This document shows positions 5,756-8,935 of a stretch of 8,935 bases of DNA, one piece after another. Position 1 is the stretch's first letter; the number at the start of each line of letters is the position of its first letter. The notes under the pieces are model-generated. The model worked only from the letters and a program-made list of their open reading frames with translations. It had not been told where the DNA came from and ran no database searches. A program made the translations under genes and the position numbers. The stretch comes from Bacillota bacterium. GTDB taxonomy: Bacteria; Bacillota; Clostridia; Peptostreptococcales; Anaerovoracaceae. The stretch spans positions 1 through 8,935 of the forward strand of contig JAEXBK010000075.1 in assembly GCA_023394035.1 (NCBI GenBank). The letters are read 5' to 3'.

Positions 5756-8333
5756 ATTTTTCACCTTCTTCCATCTCTTTATCATTTAGTCCTTCATTGC
5801 CATAAAACCCGTCCCTTACAACATATATTATTTCATCCTCATTCCCTAAATCAATTCCAAACACACCGCCCTTTTCCTTTATATAATCAAAAACATTTCT
5901 GAATACATTGACGCTGAAATATCCCGCTTTGTTCAAAATGTCTCGACGCTCTTCAAGCGACATGAACCTGAATTTATCAGCATTCAGATGATTGATTATC
6001 TCTAAACCTTCTTTATAGGGCACCAATAAACTTATCGAATCATCATCTATAGGTTTATATTCCTTACCTGCCGTGTAAAAGCTTTGCTTTACTCTTGTCA
6101 TTATCCTCGTCGCAGATACATTATATGAACCCTCCTTTATGCAGTTTTTCTCATATAACCTTACCGCAGTTCCGTTTTCAGCAAGAAGTTCATTTAAGTT
6201 TCTGCCATCTTTGATGGGATAACATGTCTGGTCACCTATAGCCTTATAATAGTTTAAAAAGTATTTTTTCAGCATAAGTGTACTCATGATCGAATTCTCA
6301 TATTGTTCGGGATCCTCATTAAAATGATCAAGAAGCGGGTTAAGCGCCTGCTGCGCAATAAGAAGACTTTTAAGCTTGGCAATATTTTCCACATCTTTGG
6401 ACACTTCGACAATCCAGACTTTGCCTACCGTCATTTCGCCATTGCGGTTACAGCGTCCTGCAGCTTGAATAATTACATCAAGTCCTGCGAGAGACCTCAC
6501 CACGCCCGCGAATGAGATATCTACTCCCGCTTCAATCAGTGAAGTACTCACAAGCAAAATTTTCACGCCTTTTTTCAGTTCAGCTTTTACGTGATTCAGT
6601 ATTTCATTCCGATGTGCCGGACACATATTGTTGCTAAGCATGTATATTGAAACGTCATTCGGGCTTTTCTCAAGTAAATTCGAGTATAGTTGCCTTACAG
6701 CTTTTCTCGTGTTCAAAATCACTAATAGAGATTGAATCGTTCCCATCCTTTCCGAAACAAAATCGGTTAATTCCTCGATAGAATATGCAGAACCTCCTCT
6801 CCCTTTATTTTTTCTCGCATCTACAAGCTCAACCCTCTTAAATGGGAGTTCTTTTTCATAATTTCCGACCAGATCAGGGAAGTCGGCATAGTTTATTTTC
6901 TCTATGTTTGTTTTCATCGTTTCGCTTACAATCGTATTCCTAAGCGGAGGCGGAGTTGCCGTGCATATAATCACAGTAGCGCCAAAATATCTGCTTAAAG
7001 CATTGATAGATCTGTTAAACAAACTGAGACTTTTGATAGGAAGAGCTTGATATTCATCTATAATCAAAATGCTGTCAGCAAGATTGTGTAATCTTCTTAT
7101 AGAACGTTTATTTGACGAAAACAGCGTGAGAAGAAGCTGCACCATAGTCGTAAAAATAACGGGAGATGACCAGTTGTCGATTCCCGCCTTAGCACTCACC
7201 GAAGTAACATTATCATAATCATAATTTTTATTTGAGCCGGTTTCAAGGTTTGATGTTGCAATATCTGTATAGTGGCTTAGAATATATTTGTTTTCTTCCG
7301 GTGCCTTTGCCATTATACTTCTATATTCCTCAGCATTTTGCTCTAATATGCTTATAAACGGCGCAACATAAACAATTCTTTTTTTGCCGTGAATTTTTGC
7401 ATGGTTTAAAGCGAACCTCATAGCGGATATCGTCTTACCGCCACCTGTAGGTACGTTCAGCTCATATATGTCCGGTCGCCTTTTCGCTGCGCTCTTGCAT
7501 TCATCTGAAATTTTGCTTCTTAGGCGGTCAACATCGTTTCTTTGTGTAAATGCCTCGCTTTTATCCTCTATTTGCTTTAAGAAGCAATCCCAAGCAAAGT
7601 CTTTCAGCTTTTTTTCATACTCAGTATATCTGTTCGGAAAAGCAGCCGCATCACTCCAGTCCGCATCAATCATCATTGACAGAAGCATGCGTGCAAGAAA
7701 TCCTATATCAAATTCCGTTTGTTTACATGGAGGGTCCATCAAAAGTTTTATTTCCTGCACAGCATTTTTATAAGAAATAAGAAAATCAAAATCGGGATAT
7801 TCGTATTTCGTTTCCGCTTTACACTCGGCAAAAATTTCTTTGTTTTTGTCATCATTCAGCCTTGCTCGATTTTCCAAGTAAAAATTCCCATCGGGCGACA
7901 TGGCGTCGAACATACCGTGATGGGCAAGAATAACATATCTCAGCAAGTCTGCCGTCATGTCGTTAAAAATCAATTCGATGACACGAGATGTTCCTGAGAA
8001 TTCAGATGAAATTTCTCTTGCATAGATGCTGTGCAGTTCTGCGACAAATCTCGCCCCTTGCGTAGAATGAGGAACATTTTCAGGACGTTTACAGTTCCCA
8101 AAACATTCGTTGCCGTCACAGTCATTGCTTTTGTTTATTGATGATAAAAAGTAGGTCTGCCAAATTTCTGATCCCTTGCCGCAATCGTGTAATATCCCTA
8201 TTAATTTTGATATGTTCCGCAGTCTGCCACCCGCATATTTCTCCATTCTTGAGGCAACCCCGTCAAGATGCGCCCTAAGTGTTTGCTTTGCTGAACTTTC
8301 CTCATCAAATCTTGCGTACTTGATTTTTTTCAT
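5721..8333 (-). CDS. cas3: Cas3 HD nuclease-helicase, type I-C
   Basis: Cas3 is recruited to Cascade-bound DNA, nicks the displaced strand and degrades it processively. The 870-residue protein begins with an HD domain: His21, His49-Asp50 (ILHDCGKG), His89 (PHSTQGARF), His138-His139 (LAHHGMF) and Asp225/Asp228 (DADWSDAAAF). The SF2 helicase follows: Walker A VPTGGGKT (294-301), DEYQ box (426-429), TATPP (458-462), STSLIEAGVDI (596-606) and QAAGRCNR (623-630). All motifs are intact. Three cysteines (72, 77, 81) form a small C-x4-C-x3-C insert within the HD domain. The start at 8333 (MKKIKYARFDEES) has AAGGA 7 nt upstream and begins 13 nt after the cas2 stop; the frame remains open to 8378 inside cas2. 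The 3' end overlaps cas5c by 35 nt. Confidence 0.97.
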   Translation of the reverse strand: MKKIKYARFDEESSAKQTLRAHLDGVASRMEKYAGGRLRNISKLIGILHDCGKGSEIWQTYFLSSINKSNDCDGNECFGNCKRPENVPHSTQGARFVAELHSIYAREISSEFSGTSRVIELIFNDMTADLLRYVILAHHGMFDAMSPDGNFYLENRARLNDDKNKEIFAECKAETKYEYPDFDFLISYKNAVQEIKLLMDPPCKQTEFDIGFLARMLLSMMIDADWSDAAAFPNRYTEYEKKLKDFAWDCFLKQIEDKSEAFTQRNDVDRLRSKISDECKSAAKRRPDIYELNVPTGGGKTISAMRFALNHAKIHGKKRIVYVAPFISILEQNAEEYRSIMAKAPEENKYILSHYTDIATSNLETGSNKNYDYDNVTSVSAKAGIDNWSSPVIFTTMVQLLLTLFSSNKRSIRRLHNLADSILIIDEYQALPIKSLSLFNRSINALSRYFGATVIICTATPPPLRNTIVSETMKTNIEKINYADFPDLVGNYEKELPFKRVELVDARKNKGRGGSAYSIEELTDFVSERMGTIQSLLVILNTRKAVRQLYSNLLEKSPNDVSIYMLSNNMCPAHRNEILNHVKAELKKGVKILLVSTSLIEAGVDISFAGVVRSLAGLDVIIQAAGRCNRNGEMTVGKVWIVEVSKDVENIAKLKSLLIAQQALNPLLDHFNEDPEQYENSIMSTLMLKKYFLNYYKAIGDQTCYPIKDGRNLNELLAENGTAVRLYEKNCIKEGSYNVSATRIMTRVKQSFYTAGKEYKPIDDDSISLLVPYKEGLEIINHLNADKFRFMSLEERRDILNKAGYFSVNVFRNVFDYIKEKGGVFGIDLGNEDEIIYVVRDGFYGNEGLNDKEMEEGEKYAKNSKSAHIF

Positions 8334-8346
8334 GGTGAAATCCTTA

Positions 8347-8640
8347 TCAAAATATAAAAACATCTTTTTCCGGGTCAAAGCTCGTTTTCTTACCTATGCT
8401 TTCAACATGTCCCTGCCAATTAGCCCCCATATGGTAATACCTTATACTGTCACATTCAGTATCAATGATATTCTCGAGCTTATGTTTCAGTTCTACAAGT
8501 TGTGCCGGCGTAGCAATTATCTCAAACACCGAGCTTTGTACCCTCTGCCCATAATCTTCACATGTTTTAGCTACCTTGCGTAAACGCCTTCGTCCACCTG
8601 CGGTTATTGTTTCAACATCATATGTAAGCACTATAAGCAT
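8347..8640 (-). CDS. cas2: Cas2, type I-C, at the head of the operon
   Basis: Cas2 is the ferredoxin-fold dimer that bridges two Cas1 dimers during spacer integration. The 97-residue protein has the I-C Cas2 pattern: MLIVLTYDVET with Asp8, GGRRRLRKVAKTCEDYGQRV (15-34), SSVFE, and MGANWQGHVESIG near the C-terminus. The start at 8640 is chosen because GGAGG (8647-8651) is spaced 6 nt before it, whereas the upstream in-frame ATG at 8655 overlaps that site. The usual I-C order ends cas4-cas1-cas2-array; here cas2 is first, 13 nt before cas3, and about 6.8 kb from cas1. It looks intact. Being first, it is the gene closest to the operon promoter. Confidence 0.96.
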   Translation of the reverse strand: MLIVLTYDVETITAGGRRRLRKVAKTCEDYGQRVQSSVFEIIATPAQLVELKHKLENIIDTECDSIRYYHMGANWQGHVESIGKKTSFDPEKDVFIF

Positions 8641-8688
8641 ACTTCGCCTCCGCATGTATCATTTACAATAGAATATCATAAAATATTC

Positions 8689-8717
8689 ATTATAACAATA
8701 TAATATCCATTTTATAA
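8689..8717 (-). promoter_or_regulatory. Predicted promoter of the cas operon
   Basis: On the minus strand TGTTATAAT (8697-8689) is an extended -10 element. A weak -35 candidate, TTATAA (8717-8712, 3 of 6 consensus bases), lies 17 bp upstream. Transcription would start near 8682, leaving a 5' leader of about 42 nt before cas2. The -10 is one arm of a perfect 16-bp palindrome (ATTATA-ACAA-TATAAT, 8689-8704), and GAATAT/ATATTC (8671-8676/8683-8688) surrounds the predicted start point; either could be an operator, though the region is so AT-rich that chance is possible. No other gene-sized gap exists in the operon, so this is the only obvious place for its promoter. Confidence 0.55.
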
Positions 8718-8737
8718 TTAATTTTATATTATTACTA

Positions 8738-8766
8738 TTTACTTTTACTTCTTTAAATGATATAAT
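8738..8766 (+). promoter_or_regulatory. Divergent promoter with perfect extended -10, plus strand
   Basis: TGATATAAT (8758-8766) is a perfect TATAAT with a TGn extension. TTTACT (8738-8743, 4 of 6 consensus bases) lies exactly 17 bp upstream. It points away from the cas operon and would start transcription near 8773, five bases before the hairpin of the crRNA-like element. It is the better of the two promoter candidates in this region. It could alternatively serve a gene lying beyond the right edge. Confidence 0.5.
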
Positions 8767-8808
8767 TCAGCAAATATCACAGTATTATTCATAATTTATT
8801 CAATATAA

Positions 8809-8831
8809 ATCATGACTGTGCGGATTGAAAT
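8809..8831 (+). repeat. Degenerate CRISPR repeat, inverted relative to the array
   Basis: Ungapped alignment to the last 23 nt of the array repeat gives 16 identities, including an unbroken GGATTGAAAT at 8822-8831. The 5' part of the repeat with the CGCGCCC arm is not preserved, but a different stem ends exactly where the repeat stem would end. It is read on the plus strand, opposite to the real array. Confidence 0.7.
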
Positions 8832-8855
8832 ATTTTTTTACTGTGTAGGATAACC

Positions 8856-8879
8856 GAAAGAGCGCAATAGCGCTCTTTC
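8856..8879 (+). terminator. Perfect 10-bp hairpin, possible terminator or 3' hairpin of the crRNA-like RNA
   Basis: GAAAGAGCGC (8856-8865) and GCGCTCTTTC (8870-8879) pair perfectly around AATA. The A-rich 5' foot and T-rich 3' foot around a GC core are the shape of a bidirectional intrinsic terminator, but the T-run is short (TTTC) on either strand, so termination strength is uncertain. It could equally stand in for the second degenerate repeat of a CreR-like RNA, or insulate the cas operon from transcription entering from the right. Confidence 0.5.
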
Positions 8880-8935
8880 AAATCAACATAAGTAGCTTAG
8901 CCTCTAATAAGGAATAGTAATAAACGGAAGGACGT
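8880..8935. other. Right-edge sequence without an assignable gene
   Basis: No ORF is supportable in these 56 bases. On the plus strand GGAAGGA (8926-8932) looks like a Shine-Dalgarno site for a gene that would begin just past the edge. On the minus strand one frame is open from the edge for 18 codons and stops at a TGA right before the 8856-8879 hairpin, which would suit the tail of an upstream gene ending at a terminator. The window does not show which is right. Confidence 0.25.

Larger units (their letters stand above)
8773..8882 (+). ncRNA. Candidate crRNA-like Cas-regulating RNA (CreR-like)
   Basis: In order on the plus strand: an imperfect hairpin (8778-8820; arms CACAGT 8778-8783 with ACTGTG 8815-8820, CAT 8790-8792 with ATG 8812-8814, ATTTAT 8794-8799 with ATAAAT 8805-8810), then CGGATTGAAAT (8821-8831), a 24-nt pseudo-spacer (8832-8855), and a perfect 10-bp hairpin (8856-8879). 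The hairpin directly followed by an 11-nt segment copies the Cas5c substrate design, and 10 of those 11 nt equal the handle of the true repeat. Known CreR/CreA RNAs have this degenerate repeat, short spacer, degenerate repeat layout near cas genes and guide Cascade to repress a promoter by seed pairing. The function is inferred. Alternatives are a decayed array remnant or the 5' leader of a gene past the edge. Confidence 0.5.

Noticed and set aside
8334..8378. N-terminal extension of Cas3 by 15 codons
   Set aside because: It lies within cas2, matches no Cas3 N-terminus, and the ATG at 8333 has an ideal ribosome binding site.
8347..8378. Possible cas2-cas3 fusion as in type I-F
   Set aside because: cas2 ends in its own TGA at 8347-8349 and cas3 has a separate start; the genes are adjacent, not fused.
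8176..8583. Plus-strand 135-codon open frame across the cas2-cas3 junction
   Set aside because: Antisense to two clear genes, with no domain or ribosome binding site seen.
8736..8755. Second possible target of the pseudo-spacer (ATTTACTTTTAC)
   Set aside because: The flanking bases ACT are not a type I-C PAM and matches are scattered.
8812..8853. A 13-codon plus-strand mini-ORF (MTVRIEIFFYCVG) over the degenerate repeat, considered as a CreT-like toxin or leader peptide
   Set aside because: There is no Shine-Dalgarno sequence before its ATG, and the same bases are better explained by the hairpin and handle of a crRNA-like RNA.
1..8935. Insertion sequences, tRNA or rRNA genes
   Set aside because: No transposase, terminal inverted repeats, tRNA cloverleaf or rRNA sequence was seen; nearly every base is accounted for by the CRISPR-Cas locus.

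Overview
This window holds a complete type I-C (Dvulg) CRISPR-Cas locus, all on the minus strand. It appears to come from a low-GC Gram-positive bacterium of the Firmicutes/Clostridia kind. The base composition is AT-rich, ribosome binding sites are strong purine-rich GGAGG types, promoter-like boxes have extended -10 elements, and Cas5c closely resembles the Bacillus halodurans protein as I remember it. The species cannot be named from this sequence.

Layout from right to left, in the direction of transcription: an intergenic control region (8641-8935); cas2 (8640-8347); cas3 (8333-5721); cas5c (5755-5018); cas8c/csd1 (5017-3080) with a nested internal start for the small subunit cas11c (3496-3080); cas7c/csd2 (3067-2222); cas4 (2219-1578); cas1 (1581-553); a 147-bp AT-rich leader (552-406); and a CRISPR array with six full 32-bp repeats (405-40), which runs off the left edge within a seventh. 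Genes abut or overlap, so one polycistronic mRNA is likely. Several longer open frames begin too early; starts were corrected by Shine-Dalgarno position and family N-termini.

How it works (family knowledge): Cas1, Cas2 and Cas4 choose and insert new spacers. Cas5c replaces Cas6 and cuts the array transcript just 3' of each repeat hairpin, leaving an 11-nt 5' handle. Cas5c, Cas7, Cas8c and Cas11c form Cascade around the crRNA, and Cas3 is recruited to nick and degrade the target.

Two things stand out. First, cas2 leads the operon instead of following cas1, its usual I-C position. Second, the region upstream of cas2 contains what looks like a divergent crRNA-like RNA gene on the plus strand: an extended -10 promoter, an imperfect hairpin, an 11-nt segment matching 10 of 11 bases of the crRNA handle, a 24-nt pseudo-spacer, and a perfect 10-bp hairpin. 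Its seed partly matches a site beside a YYC PAM at the predicted -35 region of the cas promoter. This is the architecture of a Cas-regulating (CreR-like) autorepressor RNA and is the best candidate here for something undescribed.
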